DNA of 64,000 nt from Collinsella sp. AM18-10 (GCF_003471585.1 NZ_QRJO01000002.1:139597-203596), one strand, 5' to 3'; shown: positions 1 to 8,877, counted from the stretch's first letter. Numbers and translations: made by a program. The notes: generated from the letters alone by a model not told the origin.

Positions 1-2
1 CG

Positions 3-185
3 CTTCGAATCGGGCGCTACACCAACTTTCTCGACACTACCTTCGCCTTCGTATCTGACATAGATACCTCCAAAGAACTCGAGACTGCATCGCATCTCGC
101 TTCAACGTTTGCACAAGGCAAACGTTCTATGACGTTCTATAGGTTACCAGCAGCTTTTCTCGCCATCAAGATAATTTCAAACTGA
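3..185 (+). CDS. 3' end of an unidentified gene, cut by the window edge
   Basis: An open frame runs from the window edge to a TGA at 183-185, giving about 60 C-terminal residues (ending in a hydrophobic FYRLPAAFLAIKII stretch). The other two forward frames stop within the first 65 bases. A bidirectional terminator follows at 237-267, which fits the end of a plus-strand gene converging on the gntR gene. I do not recognise the family, and coding status rests only on frame length and context. Confidence 0.45.
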   Translation, partial: LRIGRYTNFLDTTFAFVSDIDTSKELETASHLASTFAQGKRSMTFYRLPAAFLAIKIISN

Positions 186-236
186 TTGCCGCAACGCGGT
201 TGAACGGTTGCGTTTGCGCCGTGAACGGTATGGAAA

Positions 237-267
237 CGCCCGGTGAGATGATCCACCGGGCGCTTTC
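237..267. terminator. Bidirectional terminator hairpin
   Basis: A perfect 9-bp stem, CGCCCGGTG / CACCGGGCG (237-245 with 254-262), lies between the converging plus-strand gene and gntR. The flanking T-tracts are short, so efficiency is uncertain. Confidence 0.6.
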
Positions 268-279
268 ATACGCAATGTC

Positions 280-1023
280 CTAGATGTCAAAAACGTAGCG
301 AGACCCAACGATCCGCTGACGACCGATGATAAACGGCCGCCGCTGCTCATCGAAAAAGAAGGCTTCCATATAAAACAAGGGTTCGCCAACGGGAACTGCC
401 AACAACCGAGCGACCTCGGGCGACGCACACGCGATCTCAAGCGTGCATGGGTCGGTAAACGCGGGCGTGCGGCCCGTCAGGTTGCGCACGAACTCAAAAA
501 TGGATTGGTTAGATAGAGGTGCCGTTGATAGATAGGCGTTGTCCTCGTAAACATATATGTTGTTCTCGAGCATGACAGGGACGCCATCGGCAGTACGCAC
601 GCGCTCAACGCAGATCAAGTCAGTTCCAACGGGAACACCAAAGAACTGTGCTTCGGTGGAATCCGCCGGCAGCATCTTTCTCGAAATGACACGCGCCCCC
701 GGTTCCATTCCGTTAACGCGGCATGCGTCCGAAAAACTCTGGACGTCATCCTTCTGGCGAATCTTGCGCTTGAGCTTGGGGGCATTGACAAACGTGCCTT
801 TCCCCTGTCGCTTCGTTAGATAGCCCTGTTGGACGAGCTCCTCAATAGCGCGTCGCACGGTAACGCGGCCAACTTTATAGCTCTCAGCCAATTCGAATTC
901 GTTGGGTATCCGCGCACCTGCCTTGTAGGCACCGGAGTTGATTTCGTTTTTGATGATATCGATAACCTGTTGGTACAGCGGTATCGCTGCTTTACCGTCA
1001 GTTAGCCCTTCAGTCGGTGGCAT
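280..1023 (-). CDS. GntR-family (HutC/UTRA) transcriptional regulator
   Basis: 247 aa. An N-terminal winged helix (about residues 14-80, with the VGRVTVRRAIEELVQQGYL recognition region and the RQGKGTFV wing) is followed by a UTRA ligand-binding domain (about 95-245). Members of this subfamily are usually repressors that release DNA on binding a sugar phosphate or similar metabolite. The ATG at 1023 has a GGAGAGGG Shine-Dalgarno. It converges on the partial gene at the left edge, and two HAD phosphatases lie upstream on the same strand, so a sugar-phosphate ligand is possible but unproven. The target is unknown. Confidence 0.9.
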   Translation of the reverse strand: MPPTEGLTDGKAAIPLYQQVIDIIKNEINSGAYKAGARIPNEFELAESYKVGRVTVRRAIEELVQQGYLTKRQGKGTFVNAPKLKRKIRQKDDVQSFSDACRVNGMEPGARVISRKMLPADSTEAQFFGVPVGTDLICVERVRTADGVPVMLENNIYVYEDNAYLSTAPLSNQSIFEFVRNLTGRTPAFTDPCTLEIACASPEVARLLAVPVGEPLFYMEAFFFDEQRRPFIIGRQRIVGSRYVFDI

Positions 1024-1173
1024 ATACCCTCTCCAAGCACAATTAAGCCTAAAACGGACTTAGGGGCATTCAACAAGTCCTTAAGCCCGCATTAGCTTAA
1101 AGTATGCTAGGTGTCGCACCAAAATGTCGGCTATTTACTCATCAGACCCGAAAAACGCGCAACTACCGCGCTC

Positions 1174-1833
1174 CTAAGAAAGCTCAAGCAGTTCCGGCAG
1201 CTGGTCGATGATCTTGTCCGCAGCATCTTGGCTAAAGCCAAAGCGCTCCTCGCGCTTGGCAATAACTGTCAGACCGGCGCGCTTGCCGGCAGTGATGCCA
1301 GGCACCGAATCCTCAACGCAGCAGCAGCGATTCGCGGGCAGCCTCAGCAGGTCCAGCGCATGCAGGTAGATGTCGGGCTCGGGCTTGCTCTCCTTAAACT
1401 GCTCGCCACTCACCACATACTCAAAGGCATCCGACAGCCCGCACGCATTGAGTACTTCCTCGATGCTATCCATGGGCGACGAGCTGGCAAGCGCCACGCG
1501 AACGCCGCGGCGCGGCAGCTCTCGAATCGTATCCACGGCGCCTGGGTTAATCAAAGCCTGATAGTCGCGCGGACGTTTATGCGCCCACTCATCCCAACGG
1601 GCCAACGCTTCCTCGCCAGTAAAATGCCCTTTACCGGCGCGCTCAAACCAATCGACTAGCATATGCAGGAAGAACTGATGTGAGGTACCAACCTGCCCGT
1701 TCAACTCCTCTTGGGTCAGATTCAACCCAAGCTCCTTGGCAAACGCGGCAGTCTCGCCCAGGTAGTAATACTCGGTATCGACAATGACACCGTCCATGTC
1801 AAAGATAACGGCGTCGAACGGAAATGCGGACAC
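1174..1833 (-). CDS. HAD-superfamily hydrolase, beta-phosphoglucomutase/phosphatase type
   Basis: 219 aa with all HAD motifs: FDMDGVIVDT (nucleophile Asp12, acid/base Asp14), ALASSS (motif II), ESKPEPDIY (motif III Lys) and VEDSVPGITAGKRAG (motif IV). The helical cap after motif I is typical of subfamily I, which covers beta-phosphoglucomutases and 2-deoxyglucose-6-phosphate or glycolate phosphatases. The substrate cannot be decided. I chose the GTG start at 1833 because AGGGAGG stands 5 nt before it and the next residues run straight into motif I. An ATG start at 1881 would add a tail without homology. Confidence 0.85.
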   Translation of the reverse strand: MSAFPFDAVIFDMDGVIVDTEYYYLGETAAFAKELGLNLTQEELNGQVGTSHQFFLHMLVDWFERAGKGHFTGEEALARWDEWAHKRPRDYQALINPGAVDTIRELPRRGVRVALASSSPMDSIEEVLNACGLSDAFEYVVSGEQFKESKPEPDIYLHALDLLRLPANRCCCVEDSVPGITAGKRAGLTVIAKREERFGFSQDAADKIIDQLPELLELS

Positions 1834-1848
1834 GGCACCCTCCCTAAC

Positions 1849-1874
1849 AAAAGGGCGCCCGCAAGCAGGCGCCC
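1849..1874 (-). terminator. Terminator between the two HAD genes
   Basis: Stem GGGCGCC / GGCGCCC (1853-1859 with 1868-1874), followed on the minus strand by TTTT. It ends the Cof-type HAD transcript just before the downstream HAD gene. Confidence 0.65.
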
Positions 1875-1897
1875 AAACCATGCATTAATCGGCGATT

Positions 1898-2740
1898 CTA
1901 ACCCAGCAGCTTATCCAGCGCCACTGCAATACCGTCTTCGTTGTTGTTGGCGGTCACCATCTGGGCCACGGCCTTGACTTCATCGACAGCGTTACCCATG
2001 GCGACGCCGGTACCAGCCCACTCGATCATAGACTTGTCGTTCTGGCCGTCGCCAAACGATACGACCTCGCTGGCATCGATGCCGAGCTTGGGCAGGGCAC
2101 CCTCGAGCGCACGGGCCTTATCGATACCGGGCGCCGTGTACTCAAAGTACCAGTCGGCCGTAAACATGCCCGAAAGCGTCTGCTTAAAGGGCGCATACAT
2201 CTCCTCGTAATGCGCCTGCAGGTAGGCCGGATCGCCCGCCGTCAGCAGCTTGTCCACGGGATAAGTGTCCACGACCTCATGCAGGCTCTCGACCTCGCGA
2301 ATCTTAAGGTCGCACGCATCGCGCTCGTATTTGACGATGTTTTTCTGCGAGCCGTCAGGCAGCGTGATCATGCAATGGTACGAGTCCTCGACGTGCAAAT
2401 CGCGACCGAGCGAGATGATGGGGATCACGTCAAAATTACGCAGGTGATCAATCAGGCGATGCAATTCGTCGGCAGGCATAGCCTGATCGAACAGCACCTC
2501 GTCGGTCTGAGCATCGACGACGTGCGCGCCATTAAAGGCAACTAGCAGACCATCATGGTTCTGAAGGTCGAGCTCCTGCGCCAAGGCATGCAGCCCCCAT
2601 GCGGGACGACCCGAAGCCAAGATAAGCTTAATGCCCGACTCCTGCGCCGCGAGCAGTTTCTCGCGCGTACGCGGGCTGATGACCTTTTGGTCGTTGGTGA
2701 GCGTACCGTCGATATCCATTGCGATGGCTTTGATTGCCAT
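1898..2740 (-). CDS. Cof-type HAD-IIB sugar-phosphate phosphatase
   Basis: 280 aa. The N-terminal AMDIDGTLTNDQ motif (Asp9, Asp11), a large C2B cap and the C-terminal SFGDGQNDKSM motif define the Cof/YidA family. These cytosolic Mg-dependent phosphatases act broadly on sugar phosphates and flavin or PLP precursors. The ATG at 2740 is chosen: GGGAGG stands 6 nt upstream, and the protein begins MAIKAIAMDIDGT as usual for the family. An upstream in-frame ATG at 2926 would reach into the terminator region. It precedes another HAD gene but is separated from it by a terminator. Confidence 0.88.
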   Translation of the reverse strand: MAIKAIAMDIDGTLTNDQKVISPRTREKLLAAQESGIKLILASGRPAWGLHALAQELDLQNHDGLLVAFNGAHVVDAQTDEVLFDQAMPADELHRLIDHLRNFDVIPIISLGRDLHVEDSYHCMITLPDGSQKNIVKYERDACDLKIREVESLHEVVDTYPVDKLLTAGDPAYLQAHYEEMYAPFKQTLSGMFTADWYFEYTAPGIDKARALEGALPKLGIDASEVVSFGDGQNDKSMIEWAGTGVAMGNAVDEVKAVAQMVTANNNEDGIAVALDKLLG

Positions 2741-2914
2741 ACATGCCTCCCTGACATTGAACAACCTTGTCTGAGCCATCATACAGAACACCCACGGCGG
2801 CGTTGTTTGCAACGGGAAAAATGTCATATTGTCCCAAACATGAACGGCGCGCCTTCGACGATTGCGATGCCCGTCGAGGCGCCTCCCGATACATTCCATC
2901 CTATCCAAATAGCA

Positions 2915-2946
2915 AAGGGCCCGCATCCCAACGGATACGGGCCCTT
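2915..2946 (-). terminator. Terminator of the glucose-6-phosphate isomerase gene
   Basis: Perfect 9-bp stem AAGGGCCCG / CGGGCCCTT (2915-2923 with 2938-2946), 32 nt beyond the pgi stop codon. Confidence 0.7.
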
Positions 2947-2977
2947 GTCGGCTATGCGTTAGTTTTCGCAGCGAATC

Positions 2978-4672
2978 CTACTTGCGGTGAGCTCGGTAGA
3001 ACTCGATGAGCGCCTGGGTCGAAGCGTCCTGTTCGGCCTTGGCGGCGTCGTCGTGGAAGGCCGGGGTGATCTGCTTGGCAAGCTGCTTGCCAAGCTCGAC
3101 GCCCCACTGGTCGTAGGAGTCGATGCCCCAGACCGTGCCCTCGACAAACGTGATGTGCTCGTACAGGGCGATGAGCTCACCAAGCGCGAACGGGGTCAGC
3201 GTGTCGCCAAAAATCGAGGTCGTCGGACGGTTGCCCTCAAAGCAGCGGGCCGGGACGATCTGCTCGGGCGTGCCCTCGGCACGCACCTCATCGGCCGTCT
3301 TACCAAAGGCGAGCGCCTTGGTCTGGGCCAGGAAGTTGCCCAGGAACAGCTCGTGCACGTCCTGACCGCTGTCGGTCGCAGGGTTGGCGGTATTGGCAAA
3401 GGCGATGAAATCGGCCGGGACCACCACGGTGCCCTGGTGCAGCAGCTGGTAGAAGGCGTGCTGACCGTTGGTGCCGGGCTCGCCCCAGAAGATCTCGCCG
3501 GTATCGGAGGTCACAGCGCTGCCGTCCCAGCGGACATGCTTGCCGTTGGACTCCATGGTGAGCTGCTGCAGGTAGGCCGGGAAACGGTGCAGATACTGGC
3601 AGTACGGAAGCACGGCGTGGCTCTTGGAACCGAAGAAGTTGACGTACCAGACGTTGAACAAACCCATCAGCGCGACGGCATTGTTCTCGAGCGGCGTGTT
3701 GCAGAAGTACTCGTCGATGGCGTGGAAGCCCTCAAGGAACTGCTGGAAACGCTCGGGGCCGAGCACGACGATCAGCGACAGGCCCACGGCGGAGTCGACG
3801 GAGTAGCGGCCGCCGACCCAGTTCCAGAAACCAAAGGCGTTAGCCGGGTCGATACCGAAAGCCTCGACCTTCTCGAGTGCGGTGGAAACGGCGACGAAGT
3901 GCTTTGCCACAGCCTCGGCGTTCTGCTCATCGGAGCCATCGATGGCGCCCTGAGCCTTGAGCTGCTCGAGCATCCAGGTCTTGACCTCGCGGGCGTTGGT
4001 GAGGGTCTCGAGCGTGGTGAAGGTCTTAGAGACGATGATCACGAGCGTGGTCTCGGGATCCAAACCCTTGAGCTTCTCGGCCTGGTCGTTGGGGTCGATG
4101 TTGGAGATATAGCGGCAGTCGATACCGGCGTCGGCATAGGGACGCAGGGCCTCGTAAGCCATGACCGGGCCCAGATCGGAGCCGCCGATGCCGATGGACA
4201 CCAGGTGCTCAATCTTCTTGCCGGTAACGCCCTTCCACTCACCGGAGCGCACGCGCTCGGCGAAGGCATACATGCGATCGAGGACCTCGTGCACGTCGGC
4301 GACGACATCCTGGCCGTCGACGATAAGCTGGCCTTTCTCGCTTGCCGGACGGCGCAGCGCGGTGTGCAGGACGGCGCGGTCCTCGGTGGTGTTGATGTGC
4401 TCGCCGGAGAACATGGCGTCGCGGCGCTCCTCGAGCTTCACCTCGCGGGCAAGATCGCACAGCAGCTTGACGGTCTCATCGGTCACCAGGTTCTTGGACA
4501 GATCGAAGTGAAGGTCGCCGGCGTCAAAGCTCAGCTTGTTCACGCGGTCGGCGTCAGCGGCGAACCAGGCCTTGAGGTCGATACCTTCGGCCTCGAGCTT
4601 CTCCTGATGAGCCTCGAGCGCCTTCCAAGCGGCAGTCGACGTAGCATCGATAGGTGCGGCAACAGTTGCCAT
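2978..4672 (-). CDS. pgi: Glucose-6-phosphate isomerase
   Basis: 564 aa, the length of the long bacterial GPI form. It interconverts glucose-6-phosphate and fructose-6-phosphate in the cytosol. Visible signatures are [17 protein letters not shown] (phosphosugar binding), [10 protein letters not shown], and [19 protein letters not shown] with the catalytic Glu and His. The start at 4672 has GAGGAGG 5 nt upstream. An ATG at 4699 is in frame but has no Shine-Dalgarno. The gene is single and ends in its own hairpin terminator. Confidence 0.97.
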   Translation of the reverse strand: MATVAAPIDATSTAAWKALEAHQEKLEAEGIDLKAWFAADADRVNKLSFDAGDLHFDLSKNLVTDETVKLLCDLAREVKLEERRDAMFSGEHINTTEDRAVLHTALRRPASEKGQLIVDGQDVVADVHEVLDRMYAFAERVRSGEWKGVTGKKIEHLVSIGIGGSDLGPVMAYEALRPYADAGIDCRYISNIDPNDQAEKLKGLDPETTLVIIVSKTFTTLETLTNAREVKTWMLEQLKAQGAIDGSDEQNAEAVAKHFVAVSTALEKVEAFGIDPANAFGFWNWVGGRYSVDSAVGLSLIVVLGPERFQQFLEGFHAIDEYFCNTPLENNAVALMGLFNVWYVNFFGSKSHAVLPYCQYLHRFPAYLQQLTMESNGKHVRWDGSAVTSDTGEIFWGEPGTNGQHAFYQLLHQGTVVVPADFIAFANTANPATDSGQDVHELFLGNFLAQTKALAFGKTADEVRAEGTPEQIVPARCFEGNRPTTSIFGDTLTPFALGELIALYEHITFVEGTVWGIDSYDQWGVELGKQLAKQITPAFHDDAAKAEQDASTQALIEFYRAHRK

Positions 4673-4799
4673 AGAGTCCTCCTCAGCATACGAGCGCACG
4701 CCTCCATGCGCCCGGACATTCAGATGCCACTATTCTAGCGCAGGTCAAGACTATAATCAGCGAGCGTTGCCAATCGGCCCCCAAACGGCAACCGACCAA

Positions 4800-4861
4800 A
4801 AAGGGACAGGTTTATTTTGGCAGGTCAAACGCTTTACAAACCAAAAATAACCTATCCCTTT
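4800..4861. repeat. Imperfect long hairpin beginning AAAGGGACAGG
   Basis: Two 21-nt arms (4800-4820 and 4841-4861) pair with a few mismatches around a 20-nt loop. It lies 11 nt beyond the end of the minus-strand alcohol-dehydrogenase-like gene and could serve as its terminator. A shorter GGGACAGG hairpin occurs at 5537-5558, which suggests a dispersed intergenic repeat family. Confidence 0.6.
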
Positions 4862-4871
4862 ATGGTAAATA

Positions 4872-5396
4872 TTAGGCCGCGGCGCACACACTGCCGAGCA
4901 GCTCGCGCAAGGGCGAGCCGATACCCTCCAGCAGTTCGGGAGCGATGATGGCGAAAACGGGAACCTCGCCGGCACCCACAACGGCGGGCACTTTTCCCTC
5001 GGAGACGATGCATCCGTAGGGAACAAAGCCGTCCTCGCCGGCATCGAGCACGGCCATGCGACGAGCGAGTTCGCGCGCAAAGCCCGCCGTATCGGCATCG
5101 CCGATCGCCAGGACAAAGTCCACGCCTTCGTCGGTCGCCAGGGCCACGGCTTCGTCGATCAGCTCGTCTCCCCCGTCGCCCTCGACCGAGCCGCAGCGAA
5201 ATAGCGCGCGCTCGAGCAGAGCTCGATCAAGCGAGCCGAGCGCCGCCGAGACAAGCTCATCGCGTGTATGCTTGTCACCGCCCAGCACCACCAGCGCCTT
5301 GGTGCCGCCATAGTGGGCAACCAATCGCCCGCACCAGCGAGCCACGTCCCCATCCGCAACCAAGCGCGTCGGCATACCAAACCCATAGTTAACCAT
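4872..5396 (-). CDS. Orphan N-terminal domain of an iron-type alcohol dehydrogenase
   Basis: 174 aa resembling only the N-terminal dinucleotide-binding half of Fe-dependent (group III) alcohol dehydrogenases. It begins NYGFGMPTRLVADGDVA like family members that start NFxFxxPTKIxFG. It continues TKALVVLGGDKHTRD and VDFVLAIGDADTAGFARELA, where the family has VDFVLAVGGGSxxDxAK. The C-terminal helical domain with the metal-binding Asp/His residues is absent, and the GGGS NAD-phosphate loop is degenerate (GDAD). I chose the ATG at 5396 because GGGG lies just before it and the family N-terminus starts there. It may be a remnant or a repurposed nucleotide-binding protein; catalysis is unlikely. Confidence 0.6.
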   Translation of the reverse strand: MVNYGFGMPTRLVADGDVARWCGRLVAHYGGTKALVVLGGDKHTRDELVSAALGSLDRALLERALFRCGSVEGDGGDELIDEAVALATDEGVDFVLAIGDADTAGFARELARRMAVLDAGEDGFVPYGCIVSEGKVPAVVGAGEVPVFAIIAPELLEGIGSPLRELLGSVCAAA

Positions 5397-5546
5397 TATC
5401 CCCACAACCCTTCCGTGCTTTATGGTGGCATCAATCGTTAGCCTCATGCTACGAAGCGAGCTTTTCCGAGCTGTTTCGCGCTCTTTAGGGCTGCGTTAAA
5501 AACTCGATGCAGCCGCACGACCATACCTGCCAAATAGGGACAGGTT

Positions 5547-5575
5547 TTGACGGTGTCCGGTCGAGCAGGTATTAT
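5547..5575 (+). promoter_or_regulatory. Sigma-70-type promoter of the Y-family polymerase operon
   Basis: TTGACG (5547-5552) and TATTAT (5570-5575) are separated by 17 nt and stand 45 nt before the polymerase start codon. Confidence 0.7.
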
Positions 5576-5605
5576 CGAACAGGTATTCGATAAGAACATG
5601 TGTTT
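5575..5605 (+). promoter_or_regulatory. Two candidate LexA (SOS) boxes
   Basis: TCGAACAGGTATTCGA (5575-5590) is a near-perfect palindrome matching the Gram-positive GAAC-N4-GTTC LexA/DinR box with one mismatch in the right half. A second site, GAACATGTGTTT (5594-5605), also differs by one base. Both lie directly downstream of the -10 element, where a repressor would block initiation. The assignment is by motif only. Confidence 0.6.
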
Positions 5606-5619
5606 GATGGGAGGCACGG

Positions 5620-7125
5620 ATGGCGCACGAGCAGCACACCTACATCTGCATCGACCTCAAGACGTTTTATGCCAGCGTCGAATGCGTCGATCGTGGGCTC
5701 GATCCGCTCACCACCAACCTGGTCGTTGCCGACGAATCGCGCGGACGCACGACTATCTGTCTCGCTATCACGCAGGCTATGAAGGACCTAGGGATTCACA
5801 ACCGCTGTCGCCTGTTCGAAATACCCGATGGTATCGACTACATTAAGGCCGTACCGCGCATGCAGCACTACATGGAGGTGTCGGCGCAGATCTACGGTAT
5901 CTACCTGGAATACGTCAGTCCGCAAGACGTTCACGTCTACTCAATTGACGAGTGCTTTATCGACGTGACACCCTATCTGGACCTCTATCACACCGATGCG
6001 GAAGGCTTCGCCCGTATGTTGCGCGATGAGGTCCTCGCGCGCACCGGCATCACGGCGACGGTCGGCATCGGCCCCAACCTATTCCAGGCCAAGGTAGCAC
6101 TCGATATCACCGCCAAGCATGTGCCCAGTCGCATCGGCACACTCGACGACGAGACCTTTCGCAAGGAGATCTGGCCCCATCGCCCCATCACCGACATCTG
6201 GGGCATCGGCCCCGGCGTGGCGGCCCGTCTCGAGAAATACGGCGTCTACGACCTGATGGGGGTCGCGGCGCTCGACGAAAACCTGCTCTACGACGAGCTC
6301 GGCGTCAATGCCGAGTATCTTATCGACCACGCCTTCGGGCGTGAGCCGACAACCATCGCCGATATCCAAGCCTATCGCCCGCAAGCGACTTCGACCACCA
6401 CAGGGCAGGTGCTCTCGAAGGGCTATGCCTACGAGCAGGCCTACACCGTCTTGCGCGAGATGGTCGACAACGCCGTGTTGGACCTAGTCGATAAGCACGT
6501 GGTCTGCGACAGCATCTCGCTCTTTGTGGGCTACGCAAGCGAGCGCGCCGACATACGCCGCCTCGACGCCAGCGGTACAGCGCAATATGTGGACGGATGC
6601 GGGCACCTGCGCTCGAGCACGTCGAGTATCGAACCCACCGCAACCGCCGGCCCTGAACTCGCGCCCCGTGCGCCCAAGCCCGTCCAGCGCGATGACGAAC
6701 GACGCCGCCTGGTGCGGGAGGCGCAGGCTATCGATGGCATCTTTGTGGGAGAGCATGGCGGCAAACCGCGCGGTGGCTATGCCGCACTCTTTGCGCACTC
6801 CAACGCCTCGCGCAAGCTGCCCGAGCGCACCAATTCGTTTAAGAAGATCATGGGCTATTTCGATGAGCTCTGGGCGCAGACTGTCGATCCCAAACGACCA
6901 GTCAAGCGCATCAACCTGGGATTTGGCAACCTCATGCCGGAGGAGTTTGCCACCATCGATCTGTTTAGCGACGTCGAGGCCGATGAGCGCGAGCGCGACC
7001 TGGCCCGTGCCGTCCTGGCCGTAAAGGGCAAATACGGCAAGAACGCGCTGGTTAAGGGACTGAGCTTTACCGCCGGCGCCACCGCACGCGAACGCAACGA
7101 TCAGGTAGGGGGGCACCGTGCCTAA
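5620..7125 (+). CDS. Y-family translesion DNA polymerase (UmuC/ImpB type)
   Basis: 501 aa. The catalytic carboxylates are visible: ICIDLKTFYASVE (Asp12) and YSIDECFID (Asp110, Glu111). The steric-gate region, the HhH thumb segment (DIWGIGPGVAARLEKYG) and a little-finger domain follow. It is longer than DinB and resembles the UmuC/YqjW/UvrX group that bypasses lesions with low fidelity. The ATG at 5620 follows GGGAGG. The gene overlaps the next gene, a YolD homologue, by 8 nt; the same pairing is known in Bacillus. The promoter carries candidate LexA boxes, so damage induction is likely. Confidence 0.92.
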   Translation: MAHEQHTYICIDLKTFYASVECVDRGLDPLTTNLVVADESRGRTTICLAITQAMKDLGIHNRCRLFEIPDGIDYIKAVPRMQHYMEVSAQIYGIYLEYVSPQDVHVYSIDECFIDVTPYLDLYHTDAEGFARMLRDEVLARTGITATVGIGPNLFQAKVALDITAKHVPSRIGTLDDETFRKEIWPHRPITDIWGIGPGVAARLEKYGVYDLMGVAALDENLLYDELGVNAEYLIDHAFGREPTTIADIQAYRPQATSTTTGQVLSKGYAYEQAYTVLREMVDNAVLDLVDKHVVCDSISLFVGYASERADIRRLDASGTAQYVDGCGHLRSSTSSIEPTATAGPELAPRAPKPVQRDDERRRLVREAQAIDGIFVGEHGGKPRGGYAALFAHSNASRKLPERTNSFKKIMGYFDELWAQTVDPKRPVKRINLGFGNLMPEEFATIDLFSDVEADERERDLARAVLAVKGKYGKNALVKGLSFTAGATARERNDQVGGHRA

Positions 7126-7543
7126 GCCCCAACAGCAGCCGATGCGGCCACCGACACCTTTTGAACGCCTAGCGGACCCCGAGGGAAGACGTCGCTCCGC
7201 CGACCCCAAGCTCACCGCTAACGGCGCCGTCCGTGCCGGCCGTGCCGCGCAGTTTATGCCCTTTGCCGCCCTCACGGGATACTACGAGCTCGTGCGCAAA
7301 CAAGAGATCACTGTTGAGCCCAAATGCGAACTCACAGAAGAAAAAGCCCTCGAGCTTTCGAAAAAGCTCGAGGGCCTCAAACGCGGCGATTTGGTGCGCG
7401 TCACCTATTACGATACGTACGGCTATCGCGCTCGCACCGGAATCCTCGACGAGGTACTGCCTGCCTTTAAACTGCTCAAGCTCAAAGACATCGCCATCGA
7501 TTTCGATGACATTCTTGACATCGAACTGCGCGGACGAGCCTAG
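7118..7543 (+). CDS. YolD-like protein
   Basis: 141 aa. The segment RAAQFMPFAALTGYYELVRKQE, a central Glu/Lys-rich helix and a C-terminal beta-rich part (GDLVRVTYYDTYGYRARTGILDEV) match the YolD-like family. YolD proteins occur next to UmuC-type polymerases and are proposed to act as UmuD-like partners. The GTG start at 7118 overlaps the polymerase stop by 8 nt and has a GGGGGG tract just upstream, so translation is probably coupled. No protease or self-cleavage motif is apparent. Confidence 0.85.
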   Translation: MPKPQQQPMRPPTPFERLADPEGRRRSADPKLTANGAVRAGRAAQFMPFAALTGYYELVRKQEITVEPKCELTEEKALELSKKLEGLKRGDLVRVTYYDTYGYRARTGILDEVLPAFKLLKLKDIAIDFDDILDIELRGRA

Positions 7544-7569
7544 ACAAGGAAGTGCATCCAAGGCGGCGC

Positions 7570-7953
7570 TTACAGCGTCATGACGTAGTAACCCGCATCC
7601 TTCACGGCCGCCACGAGAGCACCGCGATCGATTGGCCGCTTGGAGCGCACGCGCGCCGTGTGGTCCGCGTACGTTACCGTTGCCCACACACCATCCAGTG
7701 CATTCAGGGCATTGGCCACGTTCTGAGCGCAGCCATCGCAGCTCATGCCGCCGATGAGCAACTCATCGCTATAGGGGTAGTGGGACGGATCGGTATCCGC
7801 AACCACTACCTTCTTGGCCTTCTTGCCGCTCGCGCCATCGCTGCAACAACTCTTCCCGTGTGTCGAAGCGACAATGCGACGCAGGCCAAAGAACATGCCA
7901 ACGACAATCACGGCAAGCACGATGAGATTCGCAGGGTTGAGCAAGTCACTCAT
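7570..7953 (-). CDS. Membrane-anchored heavy-metal-associated (CopZ-like) protein
   Basis: 127 aa. One N-terminal transmembrane segment (LIVLAVIVVGMFFGL) precedes a Cys pair (GKSCCSDG), a Lys-rich linker and a C-terminal HMA domain with the metal-binding GGMSCDGCAQNVANAL motif. HMA domains bind Cu(I) through the CxxC pair. Being tethered to the membrane instead of fused to a P-type ATPase is unusual, and no ATPase gene is adjacent. The ATG at 7953 has AAAGGGG 5 nt upstream. A CsoR-like palindrome lies in its promoter region. Confidence 0.85.
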   Translation of the reverse strand: MSDLLNPANLIVLAVIVVGMFFGLRRIVASTHGKSCCSDGASGKKAKKVVVADTDPSHYPYSDELLIGGMSCDGCAQNVANALNALDGVWATVTYADHTARVRSKRPIDRGALVAAVKDAGYYVMTL

Positions 7954-7981
7954 GCATTCCCCTTTCAAGTAGCCCTATCTA

Positions 7982-8000
7982 GATACCCCCATGGGGTGTC
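7982..8000 (-). promoter_or_regulatory. Candidate CsoR-type copper operator
   Basis: GATACCCCCATGGGGTGTC is an inverted repeat (GATACCCC with GGGGTGTC, 7 of 8 positions) of the G/C-tract type bound by CsoR-family copper sensors. It lies 29 nt upstream of the CopZ-like start codon. No csoR gene is in the window. Confidence 0.55.
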
Positions 8001-8061
8001 CTCATCTTAACCCAAAATCATGTCCGTTCGGTCAATTAGTTTCCCTCTTCAAACTTTTTTG

Positions 8062-8089
8062 TTGACCAAGGCTTACTTTCTTGTATAAG
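8062..8089 (+). promoter_or_regulatory. Promoter of the DUF3793-flavodoxin operon
   Basis: TTGACC (8062-8067) and TATAAG (8084-8089, preceded by TTG) with 16-nt spacing, 38 nt before the GTG start. Confidence 0.6.
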
Positions 8090-8127
8090 TTTTCCTAGGT
8101 TAACAGTTTAGATTCGTAAGGAGCGCC

Positions 8128-8832
8128 GTGACTCGAACCATAGACATCCCAACGTTTCAGTCAGCAGTCGTGCGCAACTGCTCTCCAACGCTCGCGGGCA
8201 TCAAGCCGGCATCGCTCTTTACCTATCCAGGCACCTACGCCCACGGGGACGGCTCGTCCGCAACCGAAAACATCGCAGAACGCCGAGCACGCCTGCTCAA
8301 CGTTATCGCCCAGTGCAATCGCGAGCTTGACCCACTCGGCATCCACCTGAGTGTTTTGGTCTGGCGGCCCTGCGGAGCGCTCGTGTACGTGTACCGAGCC
8401 AAAAGCCTCGCCACCTATTTCGCAGACCCTCGCGCCCAAACGGCGCTCGCCTCGGAAGGCTACGACACGAGAGACCTTTCGACATGCCTTGTGCATTTGG
8501 CATCACGCATCACGCTCGCGAGCAATAACGTCGCGGAATGCGCCTGCAGCCAAACTCGATGCGCACTACCCCAGCAAGCTAGCTGCAGCAAAGACTGCGT
8601 CTGCGAGTTTCCGCACGAAATAGGTTACTTCCTTGGATATCCCTACGACGACGTGCACGAGTTTATCGTCCAGCGCGGCGAGAACTACAAGGTCTTTGGA
8701 GCCTGGAAGGTCTACGCAAATGTCGAGCAGGCGCTTGCGACGTTTGATGCCTACCGTGCCTGCACCCAATACTTCACCTTTGTCTATCAGCAGGGCTGTA
8801 GCCTGGCGCAACTTGCCCAGGCAACCCGATAG
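8128..8832 (+). CDS. DUF3793 family protein
   Basis: 234 aa. The N-terminal half contains a conserved Leu/Arg-rich region ending LSVLVWRPCGALVYVYR. The C-terminal half has CEFPHEIGYFLGYPYDDVHEFI and NYKVFGAWKVYANVEQAL, the hallmark of DUF3793. The function is unknown. In anaerobic Clostridia and Coriobacteria these genes are commonly followed by a short flavodoxin, as here (45 nt gap), which suggests a redox or metal-linked role. A Cys-rich stretch (CACSQTRCALPQQASCSKDC) in the middle could bind metal. The GTG start at 8128 follows AAGGAG. Confidence 0.85.
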   Translation: MTRTIDIPTFQSAVVRNCSPTLAGIKPASLFTYPGTYAHGDGSSATENIAERRARLLNVIAQCNRELDPLGIHLSVLVWRPCGALVYVYRAKSLATYFADPRAQTALASEGYDTRDLSTCLVHLASRITLASNNVAECACSQTRCALPQQASCSKDCVCEFPHEIGYFLGYPYDDVHEFIVQRGENYKVFGAWKVYANVEQALATFDAYRACTQYFTFVYQQGCSLAQLAQATR

Positions 8833-8877
8833 AACGTACGAGCCGCGGCCAGCGCCGCACAACCGAAAGGACAAAAC

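Noticed and set aside
2987..4738. Open frame of 583 codons on the plus strand
   Set aside because: Antisense shadow of pgi.
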